Both the position numbers and the translations under genes were made by a program. A DNA stretch of 34,905 nucleotides from Atopostipes sp043425375 (lineage in GTDB: Bacteria; Bacillota; Bacilli; Lactobacillales; Carnobacteriaceae_A): positions 1 through 34,905 of the forward strand of contig JBHWQC010000052.1 in NCBI GenBank assembly GCA_043425375.1, in the 5' to 3' direction. Shown here piece by piece: positions 16,536 to 24,397 of this stretch; positions within the stretch are counted from its first letter, which is position 1; every line of letters begins with the position of its first letter. Below the pieces are notes generated by a model that was not told the origin of the DNA, ran no database searches, and saw only the letters and a list, made by a program, of their open reading frames with translations.

Positions 16536-16619
16536 GAATCTTTACATTTGAAACAATCCTATCGGTCACTGCCTTTGCTTGAGACATATGATAAATTCGT
16601 CTGGAGGGAAGTTTCAGTC

Positions 16620-16686
16620 TTACAAGCCAAAAAATCACTGCTTGCATAGCAAGATCTGCTGCGCATTCAGTGATTTTAGTTTGTAA
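16620..16686 (-). terminator. Terminator after clpX
   Basis: AAAATCACTG (on the minus strand, 16677-16668) pairs with CAGTGATTTT (16640-16631) across a 27-nt loop, and a T-run follows. An outer TTACAA/TTGTAA pairing (16686-16680 with 16620-16625) could extend it. Confidence 0.7.
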
Positions 16687-16687
16687 T

Positions 16688-17950
16688 TTATTCTTCGATT
16701 ACCTCATCATTTTCATCGTAAAAAATCGGCTCACCTGTATCTTCAACCGCTTCTTTTGTGATGACCACTCTAGAAACATCTTCTCGACTCGGAACTTCAA
16801 ACATGATATTTAACATAATTTCTTCAATAATTGTTCGCAGACCACGTGCCCCTGTGCTTTGATCAATGGCTCGTTGACCAATTGCCCGCAAGGCCTCTTC
16901 ATCAAATTCAAGTTCCACATCATCCAACTCTAATAAGACTTGGTATTGTTTGACCAAAGAGTTCTTTGGTTTTGTCAGTATTTCAATTAAGTCCTCTTCG
17001 TCCAATTCGTTTAAGACCGCAGTCACTGGCAAACGACCAATAAATTCAGGAATTAATCCAAATTTTTGTAAGTCATCTGGCAGGAGCTCTTGGGTAATAT
17101 TTTTTTCTTCTTCCAATGGATTTTTTTCATTTGAAGAACCAAAACCGATTAGTCGCTCCCCTACACGCGTGCGAATAATATCTTCTAAGCCTGCAAAGGC
17201 ACCACCCACAATGAATAAGATGTTTGTGGTATCAATCTCAATCATTTCTTGCTGGGGATGTTTACGGCCTCCTTTAGGCGGTACACTGGCAACAGAACCT
17301 TCTAATATTTTCAAAAGAGACTGCTGAACACCTTCCCCACTGACATCTCGTGTAATTGAAACATTCTCAGATTTTTTTGCAATTTTATCAATCTCATCAA
17401 TATAGACAATTCCATACTGAGCACGTTCTACGTCAAAATCTGCAGCTTGTAATAATTTAAGCAAAATATTTTCAACATCTTCACCGACATAACCTGCTTC
17501 TGTCAGGTTCGTTGCATCCGCTATGGCGAAAGGTACGTTTAAGATGCTAGCCAACGTTTGAGCCAAATATGTTTTTCCAGAACCTGTAGGACCCACTAAC
17601 AAGATATTGCTTTTTTGCAGCTGAATATCTTCTGTTGAATCCGATTGTAAAACATGGTTCACACGTTTGTAATGGTTATACACTGCAACAGACAACGTAC
17701 GTTTCGCTAATTCTTGTCCAATCACATAATCATTTAAAATTGTATAAATTTCGCTCGGTTTAGGCACATTATCAAATGAAACAGCATGTTGGGTTTCAAA
17801 TTCATTTTCAATAATCTCTTTACTTAAATTCACACACTCATCACAAATATATACACCAGGGCCGGCAATTAATTTATCGACCTGGTCTTGTGATTTACCG
17901 CAAAAAGAACAAGACATATTCATATTTTCATCATTATACACTTCATTCAC
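16688..17950 (-). CDS. clpX: ATP-dependent protease ATP-binding subunit ClpX
   Basis: AAA+ unfoldase that feeds substrates to ClpP. The N-terminal zinc domain uses C14, C17, C36 and C39 (CSFC and CDEC). Walker A is GPTGSGKT (120-127), the pore loop GYVGEDVE, Walker B IVYIDEIDK, and sensor 2 GARGLR. 420 aa. The start is unclear: GTG 17950 is the last three bases of the only SD-like GAGGTG, and the next in-frame ATG is codon 10, too far for that SD. The zinc domain makes any later start unlikely. It follows tig with its own promoter (17981-18010) and a terminator between. Confidence 0.96.
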   Translation of the reverse strand: MNEVYNDENMNMSCSFCGKSQDQVDKLIAGPGVYICDECVNLSKEIIENEFETQHAVSFDNVPKPSEIYTILNDYVIGQELAKRTLSVAVYNHYKRVNHVLQSDSTEDIQLQKSNILLVGPTGSGKTYLAQTLASILNVPFAIADATNLTEAGYVGEDVENILLKLLQAADFDVERAQYGIVYIDEIDKIAKKSENVSITRDVSGEGVQQSLLKILEGSVASVPPKGGRKHPQQEMIEIDTTNILFIVGGAFAGLEDIIRTRVGERLIGFGSSNEKNPLEEEKNITQELLPDDLQKFGLIPEFIGRLPVTAVLNELDEEDLIEILTKPKNSLVKQYQVLLELDDVELEFDEEALRAIGQRAIDQSTGARGLRTIIEEIMLNIMFEVPSREDVSRVVITKEAVEDTGEPIFYDENDEVIEE

Positions 17951-17980
17951 CTCTATCTAAATTCTTTTTTGCACTAACCC

Positions 17981-18010
17981 ATCATAACATAGGATTTGAT
18001 TAGCTAGCAA
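17981..18010 (-). promoter_or_regulatory. clpX promoter
   Basis: TTGCTA (18010-18005), an 18-base spacer and TATGAT (17986-17981), with TGT directly before the -10 acting as an extended -10. No CtsR heptad repeats are seen around it. Confidence 0.65.
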
Positions 18011-18039
18011 ATAAAAGAATTACAACACCTTAAGCAAAC

Positions 18040-18077
18040 AAAAAGTTGGTTTGCAAAAAAATGCAGACCAACTTTTT
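18040..18077 (-). terminator. Terminator after tig
   Basis: AAAAAGTTGGTTTGCA (18040-18055) pairs with TGCAGACCAACTTTTT (18062-18077) with one mismatch. A T-rich tail follows on both strands. Confidence 0.85.
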
Positions 18078-18101
18078 ACAACATTTCTATTCTACAAATC
18101 T

Positions 18102-19418
18102 TTATTCTTCTGTAGACTCTTCTTCTGTTTCAGGTTCTAAAACTTCCTTAGCCGTTGAACTGATTAAATCAATAGCTTTTTTCATCGCAATATCTCGCGT
18201 CAATAATTCTGGCGATAAGACTTCACGCACTTGCTCTTCTTCCAAACCATACTGAGAAGCTAGTTCTTGAATTTCATTCTCTAATTCTTCTTCAGTCGCG
18301 TCTAAATCTTCGGCTTCAACAATCGCTTCAATAACAAGGTTTGTACGTACATTATCTTCAGCGCCTACTTCAAATTGCTGGTGAAGGTCTGCTTCAGTTG
18401 TACCGGTAATGCTGAAGTACATTTCTTTGTCCATACCCTGTTGGCTTAACTGGTTGTAGAACATGTCCATTTGACGGTGTACTTCTTCATGCGCCATGTC
18501 GTAAGGAATTTCTCCTACTTCTGCATTTTCAACCGCTTTTTGAATGGCTTCTTCATCACGTGCATTATCTGCAAATTGTGTACGAGATTCTTCTAAGTTT
18601 TTACGTGTTTTTTCACGTAACTCTTCAATCGTTTCCACATCATCATCTGCATCTTGAGCAAAGTCATCGTCTAATTCTGGTAATTCTTTAGCTTTCACTT
18701 CATGCACTTTTACTTTGAATAAGGCTTCTTGACCAGCTAACTCTTCTGCTTGATACTCTTCGGGGAAAGTCACCTTTACCTCAACGTCCGAGTCAGGTTC
18801 TGCACCCACTAATTGCTCTTCAAATCCTGGAATAAACGATCCAGAGCCTAATTCAAGTGAGTAGTTTGTAGCCGATCCACCTTCAAAGACTTCACCGTTA
18901 ACAGAGCCTTCGTAATCAATCACTACAGTGTCTCCATCTTCCGCTGGCGCATCTTTAATGACTAATTCAGCAAACTCTTTACGGCGAGCCTCTAGACTCT
19001 CTTCAACGTCTGCATCGGTTACTTCACGGTTCACTTTTGTCACTTCTAAGTCTTTATATTGACCCAGTTTTACTTCTGGCTTTAATTGAACCTCTACAAC
19101 AACTTCCCAGTCTTTACCAGAATCCCAGTCAATATCTTTGATTGCTGGTTGACCGACGATATCTGCATCCACTTCTTCTAGAGCTTTTGCATATGCCGTT
19201 GGGAAGATATCGTTTAGTGTATCTTCGTATAAAGCTTCTTCACCAAACATTTGGTTGAAAATTTTACGAGGTACACGTCCTTTTCTAAATCCTGGAACGT
19301 TTAAAGAGCCTTTTACTGAATTAAAGGTTTTATCTAATCCTTGTTCTACTGTTTCACGGTCGATTGTAAATGTCACTTCACCGGTACTGTCGCCCGTTTT
19401 TTCAAAATTTACTGTCAT
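18102..19418 (-). CDS. tig: Trigger factor (ribosome-associated chaperone and prolyl isomerase)
   Basis: Folds nascent chains at the ribosome exit. The N-terminal ribosome-binding domain has the signature GFRKGRVPRKIF (about residues 44-55). An FKBP-like PPIase domain (about 160-245) begins at GDTVVIDYEGSVNGEVFEGG. The long helical C-terminal chaperone domain ends in an acidic tail with EPETEEESTEE. I chose ATG 19418 (438 aa), 10 bases after GGAGG; a GTG at 19424 would be only 4 bases from it. The gene has its own promoter (19494-19522) after the ysoA-like gene. Confidence 0.97.
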   Translation of the reverse strand: MTVNFEKTGDSTGEVTFTIDRETVEQGLDKTFNSVKGSLNVPGFRKGRVPRKIFNQMFGEEALYEDTLNDIFPTAYAKALEEVDADIVGQPAIKDIDWDSGKDWEVVVEVQLKPEVKLGQYKDLEVTKVNREVTDADVEESLEARRKEFAELVIKDAPAEDGDTVVIDYEGSVNGEVFEGGSATNYSLELGSGSFIPGFEEQLVGAEPDSDVEVKVTFPEEYQAEELAGQEALFKVKVHEVKAKELPELDDDFAQDADDDVETIEELREKTRKNLEESRTQFADNARDEEAIQKAVENAEVGEIPYDMAHEEVHRQMDMFYNQLSQQGMDKEMYFSITGTTEADLHQQFEVGAEDNVRTNLVIEAIVEAEDLDATEEELENEIQELASQYGLEEEQVREVLSPELLTRDIAMKKAIDLISSTAKEVLEPETEEESTEE

Positions 19419-19465
19419 GTTCACTTTGCCTCCGATATCTTTAATAGGTATTGCTTGTTTTATTT

Positions 19466-19479
19466 AGTCGTTTACGACT
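19466..19479. promoter_or_regulatory. Short perfect inverted repeat in tig leader
   Basis: AGTCGTTTACGACT has 6-base arms and lies 14 to 28 bases downstream of the tig -10, inside the untranslated leader. It could be a small hairpin or an operator. It does not match the CtsR or HrcA sites. Confidence 0.25.
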
Positions 19480-19493
19480 TTACATACTTAATT

Positions 19494-19522
19494 AGAATAC
19501 TATATTTCAGTACGTTTGTAAA
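19494..19522 (-). promoter_or_regulatory. tig promoter
   Basis: TTTACA (19522-19517), a 17-base spacer and TATTCT (19499-19494), each one base off consensus, 76 bases before the tig start. Confidence 0.7.
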
Positions 19523-19556
19523 TGAAAAACCTGTTTTTCCCTTGGGCAACTTGCTT

Positions 19557-20513
19557 TTACTTTCTGTGCGCCAATTGATTAAAATAATTCAACCATTTTT
19601 CCATTTGCTGTTCCTCTTTTGAAACGGGTAACGGGTCATTAAAAGGAATATCGAGTAAGTTAAAGGCTTTTAAATAGCTATCGACCCAATAGTTTGCATC
19701 CATTACAATTTCTTCCACAAAAGGGTATAACAGGAGTAAGTCGTTTAACATTTCTGTATAAATTATTTCGATAGCAGTGGGATTCTTCTCAAGTTTAGTC
19801 TCTAGCGAGTCGGTAATGTCTTCCAGAATACTCAACTCTTGGAAGGTTTTTAATTGTTTAGGGACAATCTGTCTCGGACCATCTAGCCACTGAAAGAGAT
19901 AGTTATTTGTGTCCTCTTTTTCAATTAACAGCTCAAGAAAAGCTTTTTGAGTCGCAGGTAATACCTGTGTATTAAGAAAAAAAGTTTGGGCGGCTCTTTG
20001 CAATTCGGGCAAATTCAGTTGCCGTGCATTTTGTATAATCTCTGTCTGCTTGCTGGGCGAGTAATTTTCTATTTCATTTAATGCCTTAATGGTTTCCTTT
20101 TTTTCTAGTTCCATTTGAAAGTGGACGTTTTCTCTCTCTAAGACTAGTTCCTTATTGGCATTTTGCCATTCTGATTTGTAGGGGGAATGGTTATTGGATA
20201 GATGATTTTGAATCAAGACTTCCGCCTCTAAAAACAAATGATTTTTAATGAGAAGCATCGTGTAAAACACAGTCTCTTTTTCATTTTTCATATAAAATTC
20301 TTTTAACTCGCTGGCAATCTCTAATGCTTCTTCTACCCGATCGAGTGTATAAAGAATGACGGTATATATATGATTAATTTGAGTCGTTTTTTCTGTTGCG
20401 TAGACTTTTTCTAAACAAACCACTGCTTTCTCATATTGCTGATTTTCTAGAAATTGGAGGGCCTGTTCAAAATATCTTTGACTATTCAATGGGAACTCTA
20501 TTTTATCTCCCAA
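19557..20513 (-). CDS. ysoA: TPR-like protein, YsoA homologue
   Basis: 318 aa, almost wholly helical. The N-terminal 110 residues have tetratricopeptide-like pairs, for example YFEQALQFLENQQYEKAVVCL and TVILYTLDRVEEALEIASEL. The rest is helical and charged, without a catalytic motif I recognise. Position before tig matches ysoA in Bacillus. TPR scaffolds mediate protein contacts and the actual partner is unknown. The start is TTG 20513, 7 bases after the SD AAGGTG. No terminator separates it from tig, but tig has a promoter. Confidence 0.7.
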   Translation of the reverse strand: MGDKIEFPLNSQRYFEQALQFLENQQYEKAVVCLEKVYATEKTTQINHIYTVILYTLDRVEEALEIASELKEFYMKNEKETVFYTMLLIKNHLFLEAEVLIQNHLSNNHSPYKSEWQNANKELVLERENVHFQMELEKKETIKALNEIENYSPSKQTEIIQNARQLNLPELQRAAQTFFLNTQVLPATQKAFLELLIEKEDTNNYLFQWLDGPRQIVPKQLKTFQELSILEDITDSLETKLEKNPTAIEIIYTEMLNDLLLLYPFVEEIVMDANYWVDSYLKAFNLLDIPFNDPLPVSKEEQQMEKWLNYFNQLAHRK

Positions 20514-20546
20514 TCTACTTCACCTTATTTCATCTTAATTTTTCAA

Positions 20547-20585
20547 AAGAAAAACCTGCGCAGCTGAAAACCATCCGCGTCAGGT
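20547..20585 (-). terminator. Terminator after the HTH/DUF2187-like gene
   Basis: On the minus strand, ACCTGACGC pairs with GCGCAGGT (bulge and one offset base) around a 16-nt loop and is followed by TTTTTC. Confidence 0.6.
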
Positions 20586-20598
20586 CTTGTGCTTTTAT

Positions 20599-20985
20599 TT
20601 ATTTTTCATCTTCTTTTGACTCTTCTACCATATGTTCGCTCATGTCAAATTTTTTCAAGAAAGCATCAATATCTTTAAAGTTTACAACCGTCTTCTCTTC
20701 CATTAAATCATATAAATGCTTTGGTGAATTATCCCAATCTATTCGAACAATGGCACTGTTGGTCAATAATTTTTCAATGGTGCCTTCCATATGCTCTCCA
20801 CGAAAAGTAAAGGCGATATCTTCTCCTACTTCAGGACGAATCTTTTCTTTAATTGTATCAATGATTTCAACTGCCTCTTTATAAGGCAAATCAAGTAAAT
20901 TGGCAATTCTTGAGTTGCTGGCTCCTTTACGAAGTTCCGTCTCTACGAGTTGTTGTGTTTCCTCTGTAATTTTTATATCTGCCAC
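20599..20985 (-). CDS. HTH plus DUF2187 (YkvS)-like protein
   Basis: 128 aa in two parts. Residues 1-45 are helical with an HTH look (ETELRKGASNSRIANLLDL, then KEAVEIIDTIKEK). Residues 50-110 form a small beta barrel resembling DUF2187/YkvS (VGEDIAFTFRGEHMEGTIEKL, then IVRIDWDN and EEKTVVNFKDID). A short acidic tail follows. The function is unknown; the fold suggests nucleic acid or ribosome binding. I chose GTG 20985, which is 9 bases from AGAGG; TTG 20994 overlaps the SD. It follows the MarR gene with a 76-base gap. Confidence 0.55.
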   Translation of the reverse strand: MADIKITEETQQLVETELRKGASNSRIANLLDLPYKEAVEIIDTIKEKIRPEVGEDIAFTFRGEHMEGTIEKLLTNSAIVRIDWDNSPKHLYDLMEEKTVVNFKDIDAFLKKFDMSEHMVEESKEDEK

Positions 20986-21061
20986 TGCAATCAACCTCTC
21001 ATCTATTCATAAATCTTCTTCTATTTTAACAAATATTCTCTGCGTTTACGATAGCTTCAGC

Positions 21062-21514
21062 CTAAGCTTTTCCATTTTCATAGAGCTCAACAGCTTTAAA
21101 CCCTACATTTTTCAATGTCTCTCTTAGTTGTTCAAGTTCTGCATCACTCAATCCACTGAAAAGCTCATGGATAACTTCTGTATGCTGCGGGAAAATATCT
21201 TCCATAATGTCTAGTCCTTCTGCCGTTAAAGATACCAAGGTCACTCGACGGTCTTTTTCATTGACTTTTCGCTCGACAACATTTTTCTTCTCTAATTGGT
21301 CGATTACATACGTAATACTACTGGAAGCGAGCAATACTTTTTGGCCAATCATTTGAATCGGTTGTTCGCCCTTACTATATAAAACTTCCATTACTGTAAA
21401 TTCAGTAGGATTCAATCCATAAGACTGCATGTCTTTTTTTAGCATATTTGACACACTGCCCGAGGCACGTAAAAAGATTGTGAGGGCTCTTAAAGCGGCT
21501 TGTTCTCTCTCCAT
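21062..21514 (-). CDS. MarR family transcriptional regulator
   Basis: A 150-aa winged-helix regulator. Helices come first, then the DNA-binding core: LNPTEFTVMEVLYSKGEQPI (33-52), a recognition helix in LLASSSITYVIDQLEKKNV (61-79), and the wing RKVNEKDRRVTLVSLT. C-terminal dimerisation helices follow. It resembles the YkvE/MhqR/OhrR-like group, but there is no Cys of the OhrR type near the N-terminus, so peroxide sensing is not supported. Immediately downstream of pgsA by 14 bases, probably cotranscribed. Its target is unknown; SD GGA is weak. Confidence 0.85.
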   Translation of the reverse strand: MEREQAALRALTIFLRASGSVSNMLKKDMQSYGLNPTEFTVMEVLYSKGEQPIQMIGQKVLLASSSITYVIDQLEKKNVVERKVNEKDRRVTLVSLTAEGLDIMEDIFPQHTEVIHELFSGLSDAELEQLRETLKNVGFKAVELYENGKA

Positions 21515-21528
21515 ATCTTCATTCCATT

Positions 21529-22098
21529 CTATTGTCTTTGATTCATTAATTGCTTAAACATTTTCAAATACCAGCTGCCGTAACCGATAAGCGCAATCAC
21601 CTGAAAAACAGCTGTAATAACAATTAGCGGCATACTTCCATCGCGATCTAGCGTTGGAAATATGACAAGTATAAACATACAGACATAAAAAACGGCTGTC
21701 GCGACTTTCCCAAACCACATCGAACCGTCCATCCTTACTTCTTTGCGATACAATACAAGATTATTCACAAGTAAAAATAATTCCTTGAGTAAAAATAACA
21801 GCAGCAAAGGGAAAATATAAGGGCGCTCTAAAAACATCGCCGCAATAACAGCGATTTGCGTCAACTTGTCTGCTAGCGGATCAATAATTTTGCCTAAATC
21901 AGTTATTTGGCCAGTTTTTCGCGCGATTATACCATCCAAAGCATCGGTTAGCCCAGACAAGACCAAGACCCCAGCAGCCCAGTAGTAGTCTATTTGCTTT
22001 TGTGCATTGACATAGAGGTAAATATACAAGGGAATCATGGCTATTCGAATATAGGATAAAATATTTGGAATGGTCAACCAATCTTCTTTTTTTATCAA
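21529..22098 (-). CDS. pgsA: CDP-diacylglycerol-glycerol-3-phosphate 3-phosphatidyltransferase
   Basis: Makes phosphatidylglycerol phosphate from CDP-diacylglycerol in the membrane. The CDP-alcohol phosphotransferase signature is exact: D52, D55-G56, A59-R60, G69, D73 and D77. Several transmembrane helices follow and 189 aa is normal. TTG 22098 is the only in-frame start before the conserved region; the ATG nearby (GTGATGATTTGA) is out of frame and stops at once. The SD is weak. Its -10 TATAAT (22146-22141) lies right after the tRNA terminator. Confidence 0.93.
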   Translation of the reverse strand: MIKKEDWLTIPNILSYIRIAMIPLYIYLYVNAQKQIDYYWAAGVLVLSGLTDALDGIIARKTGQITDLGKIIDPLADKLTQIAVIAAMFLERPYIFPLLLLFLLKELFLLVNNLVLYRKEVRMDGSMWFGKVATAVFYVCMFILVIFPTLDRDGSMPLIVITAVFQVIALIGYGSWYLKMFKQLMNQRQ

Positions 22099-22140
22099 AT
22101 CATCACACTCTCGCTTGGAAATCTTGTCGCTTATAACTAT

Positions 22141-22146
22141 ATTATA
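22141..22146 (-). promoter_or_regulatory. pgsA promoter -10 element
   Basis: A perfect minus-strand TATAAT. The nearest -35 is TTGAAT at 22167-22162 with a 15-base spacer, which is short, so promoter strength is unclear. Confidence 0.45.
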
Positions 22147-22170
22147 GGATTTTCATAAGTTATTCAATGC

Positions 22171-22198
22171 AAAAAAAAAGACAGTCATTACTGACTAT
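22171..22198 (-). terminator. Terminator of tRNA-Arg
   Basis: GATAGTCA (22198-22191) pairs with TGACTGTC (22186-22179; one G-U) around a GTAA loop and is followed by nine T residues on the minus strand. Confidence 0.9.
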
Positions 22199-22222
22199 CC
22201 AATCTCATCGATTCATAAATAA

Positions 22223-22296
22223 CGTACCTGGAGGGATTCGAACCCCCGACCGTTCGCTTAGAAGGCGAATGCTCTATCCAGCTGAGCTACAGGTAC
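22223..22296 (-). tRNA. tRNA-Arg, anticodon UCU
   Basis: Cloverleaf on the minus strand: acceptor GTACCTG/CAGGTAC, D arm TAGCTCAGCTGGATAGAGC, anticodon stem TTCGC/GCGAA with loop CTTCTAA (anticodon TCT), and T arm GGGGGTTCGAATCCCTC. The discriminator base is G. CCA is not encoded. It would read AGA. It has its own promoter (22315-22343) and terminator, so it is a single-gene transcript. Confidence 0.97.
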
Positions 22297-22314
22297 AATA
22301 TCGCAACAGAAATT

Positions 22315-22343
22315 ATTATACATCCTTCTTTTTAAAAAGTCAA
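22315..22343 (-). promoter_or_regulatory. Promoter of tRNA-Arg
   Basis: TTGACT (22343-22338), a 17-base spacer and a perfect TATAAT (22320-22315), 19 bases before the tRNA. Very strong, as expected for a stable RNA. Confidence 0.9.
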
Positions 22344-22373
22344 TCCTCAAATGAGAAATTGTCCTTTAAAAAC

Positions 22374-22408
22374 GAAAAACCCCACACCCAATGGTTGGAT
22401 GAGGAGCT
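22374..22408 (-). terminator. Second terminator-like hairpin downstream of hup
   Basis: On the minus strand CTCCTCATCCAA and TTGGGTGTGGGG pair with one mismatch and G-U pairs around CCA, followed by TTTTTC. It is 26 bases past the first hup terminator. Confidence 0.65.
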
Positions 22409-22436
22409 TTTGTTACATAATCGCTAACTAAAAATT

Positions 22437-22475
22437 AAAAACCGATTGCCTTATGTAAGCAAATAACAATCGGTT
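22437..22475 (-). terminator. Terminator after hup
   Basis: AACCGATTG (22475-22467) pairs with CAATCGGTT (22448-22440) around an 18-nt loop; a T-rich tail follows on the minus strand. Confidence 0.85.
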
Positions 22476-22486
22476 CAGAAGTCATA

Positions 22487-22762
22487 TTATTTTACTGCGT
22501 CTTTTAATCCTTTACCTGCTTTAAATGCAGGTACTTTTGTAGCAGGAATTTGAATCTCTTCTCCTGTTTGTGGATTACGTCCTTTACGAGCTGCGCGGTC
22601 ACGTACTTCAAAAGTACCGAATCCGATTACTTGAACACGTTCACCTTCTGCTAAAGTTTCTGTTACGACGTCAAAAAGACCTTCTACTGCTGCAGTTGCA
22701 TCTTTTTTCGTTAAACCAGATTTTTCAGCTACGCCATCAATTAAATCTGCTTTGTTTGCCAT
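22487..22762 (-). CDS. hup: DNA-binding protein HU
   Basis: A 91-aa histone-like nucleoid protein that bends DNA as a dimer. It begins MANKADLIDGVAEKSGLTKK. The HU signature GFGTFEVRDRAARKGRNPQTG forms the beta arm, and a C-terminal helix follows. ATG 22762 follows the SD GGGAGGTG; further upstream in-frame codons lack an SD and the family N-terminus. A TTGCAG/TATCTT promoter is at 22876-22904. It follows der in gene order but is its own transcript, ended by two terminators. Confidence 0.97.
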   Translation of the reverse strand: MANKADLIDGVAEKSGLTKKDATAAVEGLFDVVTETLAEGERVQVIGFGTFEVRDRAARKGRNPQTGEEIQIPATKVPAFKAGKGLKDAVK

Positions 22763-22875
22763 ACTTCTACACCTCCCTAAAAAGTTCAATTCAGTCAAAC
22801 CAAATCTCACTTTTTATAATCCCATTTTTGAGAATAAATAGGTGAAATAGTCAATCTTGTCGACATTTCATTTTA

Positions 22876-22904
22876 AAAGATAACATATAAACCTTATAAC
22901 TGCA
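22876..22904 (-). promoter_or_regulatory. hup promoter
   Basis: TTGCAG (22904-22899), a 17-base spacer and TATCTT (22881-22876) with TGT before the -10. It lies 114 bases before the hup start. Confidence 0.6.
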
Positions 22905-22953
22905 ATCTTTTTTGATAGAATTCCCTGAATTAATTGAAATTTTACTCAAAATA

Positions 22954-24267
22954 TCAGGTTCTTTTACGCGGGATAATTTTAATTGGCGTGCCTTCAAAGC
23001 CAAAATTCGCCCGCAACTGGTTTTCCAAAAATCTTCGATAAGAAAAGTGAAGCAACTCTGTGTCATTGACAAAGACAATAAAAGTCGGCGGACCCACGGC
23101 AACTTGCGTCATATAGAAAATCTTTAAACGCTTGTTTTTAACCGTCGGCGTCGGATTCATCGCCAAGGCATCCATTAACACATCATTAAGGATAGAAGAT
23201 TGAATGCGTTGCATACGACTTGTATAGACCGTTTTAATCAATTCTGGCAAGCGATTTAATCGCTGCCCTGTTTCTGCAGAAACAAATAAAATAGGAGCAT
23301 AATCTAAATACTTAAAGCGCGTGCGAATTTCTTGTTCAAATTCTTTGGTCGTATGGGTGTCCTTTTCAATCGCATCCCATTTATTCACAAGGATAATAAT
23401 ACTCTTGCCTTCATCATGCGCATAGCTAAATACCTTGGAATCTTGCTCTCTAATGCCTTTTTCAGCATCGATGACACATAAGACCACATCTGAGCGCTCA
23501 ATCGCTGTCATTGCCCGTAACACACTATATTTCTCTGTGTTTTCATAGATCTTTCCTCGTTTACGAATACCGGCTGTATCAATAATGACAAATTTTTGAC
23601 CCTCTTCATCAACAAAAGGCGTATCGACCGCATCGCGCGTTGTTCCTTCTTTTTCTGACACAATGACCCGTTGCTCGCCTAAAATTTTATTGACGAGACT
23701 TGATTTCCCTACATTGGGTTGCCCAATTAAACTAAATTGAATGGTGGATTCATCATACACTTCCAATGTCTCTTCATCGAAATAGCTCACCACCCGATCC
23801 AATACATCTCCAAGACCTAAACCATGTGTACCTGAAATAGGGAAAGGTTCGTCTAGACCCAATGAATAAAACTCATAAATCCGTTCTCTTTGTTCAGGAT
23901 TATCTGCTTTGTTGACTGCAAGTACAACCTTTTTATCTGAACGATAAAGAATTTGTGCAATACTCTCATCCAAAGGAGTAACACCGGTGCGGATATCGAC
24001 GATAAAAACAATCACGTCCGCTTCTTCTATCGCAATTTCCGCCTGACTCTTAATTTCAACATCTAAGGGACGGTCTTCTAAAGTAATCCCCCCGGTATCG
24101 ATGAGGGAAAATTCCTTACCTAGCCATTCTCCTGTGCCGTATATCCGATCTCTCGTCACGCCCGGCTCATCTTCTACGATAGATACTCGTTCCCCAATGA
24201 TTCGGTTGAAGATAGTCGATTTCCCGACGTTTGGTCGCCCAACAATAGCTACTGTAGGTTTTGACAT
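22954..24267 (-). CDS. der: Ribosome biogenesis GTPase Der (EngA)
   Basis: A double-GTPase for 50S assembly, 437 aa. G domain 1 has GRPNVGKST (8-16), DTGGI and NKAD. G domain 2 has GQPNVGKSS, DTAGIRKRG and NKWD. The C-terminal KH-like domain ends in PRKRT. ATG 24267 follows GGTGAATAG. It follows rpsA after a hairpin (24326-24367). No terminator is seen after it; hup follows with its own promoter. Confidence 0.97.
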   Translation of the reverse strand: MSKPTVAIVGRPNVGKSTIFNRIIGERVSIVEDEPGVTRDRIYGTGEWLGKEFSLIDTGGITLEDRPLDVEIKSQAEIAIEEADVIVFIVDIRTGVTPLDESIAQILYRSDKKVVLAVNKADNPEQRERIYEFYSLGLDEPFPISGTHGLGLGDVLDRVVSYFDEETLEVYDESTIQFSLIGQPNVGKSSLVNKILGEQRVIVSEKEGTTRDAVDTPFVDEEGQKFVIIDTAGIRKRGKIYENTEKYSVLRAMTAIERSDVVLCVIDAEKGIREQDSKVFSYAHDEGKSIIILVNKWDAIEKDTHTTKEFEQEIRTRFKYLDYAPILFVSAETGQRLNRLPELIKTVYTSRMQRIQSSILNDVLMDALAMNPTPTVKNKRLKIFYMTQVAVGPPTFIVFVNDTELLHFSYRRFLENQLRANFGFEGTPIKIIPRKRT

Positions 24268-24325
24268 CTATTCACCAACTTTCTAAAACTAGTTTTAACT
24301 CTTCTTTTTCTCTAAACAATAATAT

Positions 24326-24367
24326 ACACCCAACCTCTTTGTTTTCGCAAATGAGTTGGGTGTTTTT
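24326..24367 (+). terminator. Hairpin between rpsA and der with plus-strand T-tract
   Basis: ACACCCAAC (24326-24334) pairs with GTTGGGTGT (24355-24363), with additional inner pairing. The run of T (24363-24367) follows on the plus strand; on the minus strand the tail TATATTATTG is only partly T-rich. No plus-strand gene ends here. Confidence 0.55.
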
Positions 24368-24397
24368 AATTTTATTCACAAATAGACAAGAAGCAGA

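Noticed and set aside
16441..16687. T-box or lon-gene remnant between clpX and engB
   Set aside because: No T-box consensus (such as TGGNACCGCG) and no Lon-like coding sequence found in either strand.
22167..22427. 86-codon plus-strand ORF over the tRNA-Arg
   Set aside because: It runs through the tRNA, its promoter and both terminators; the RNA gene explains the sequence.
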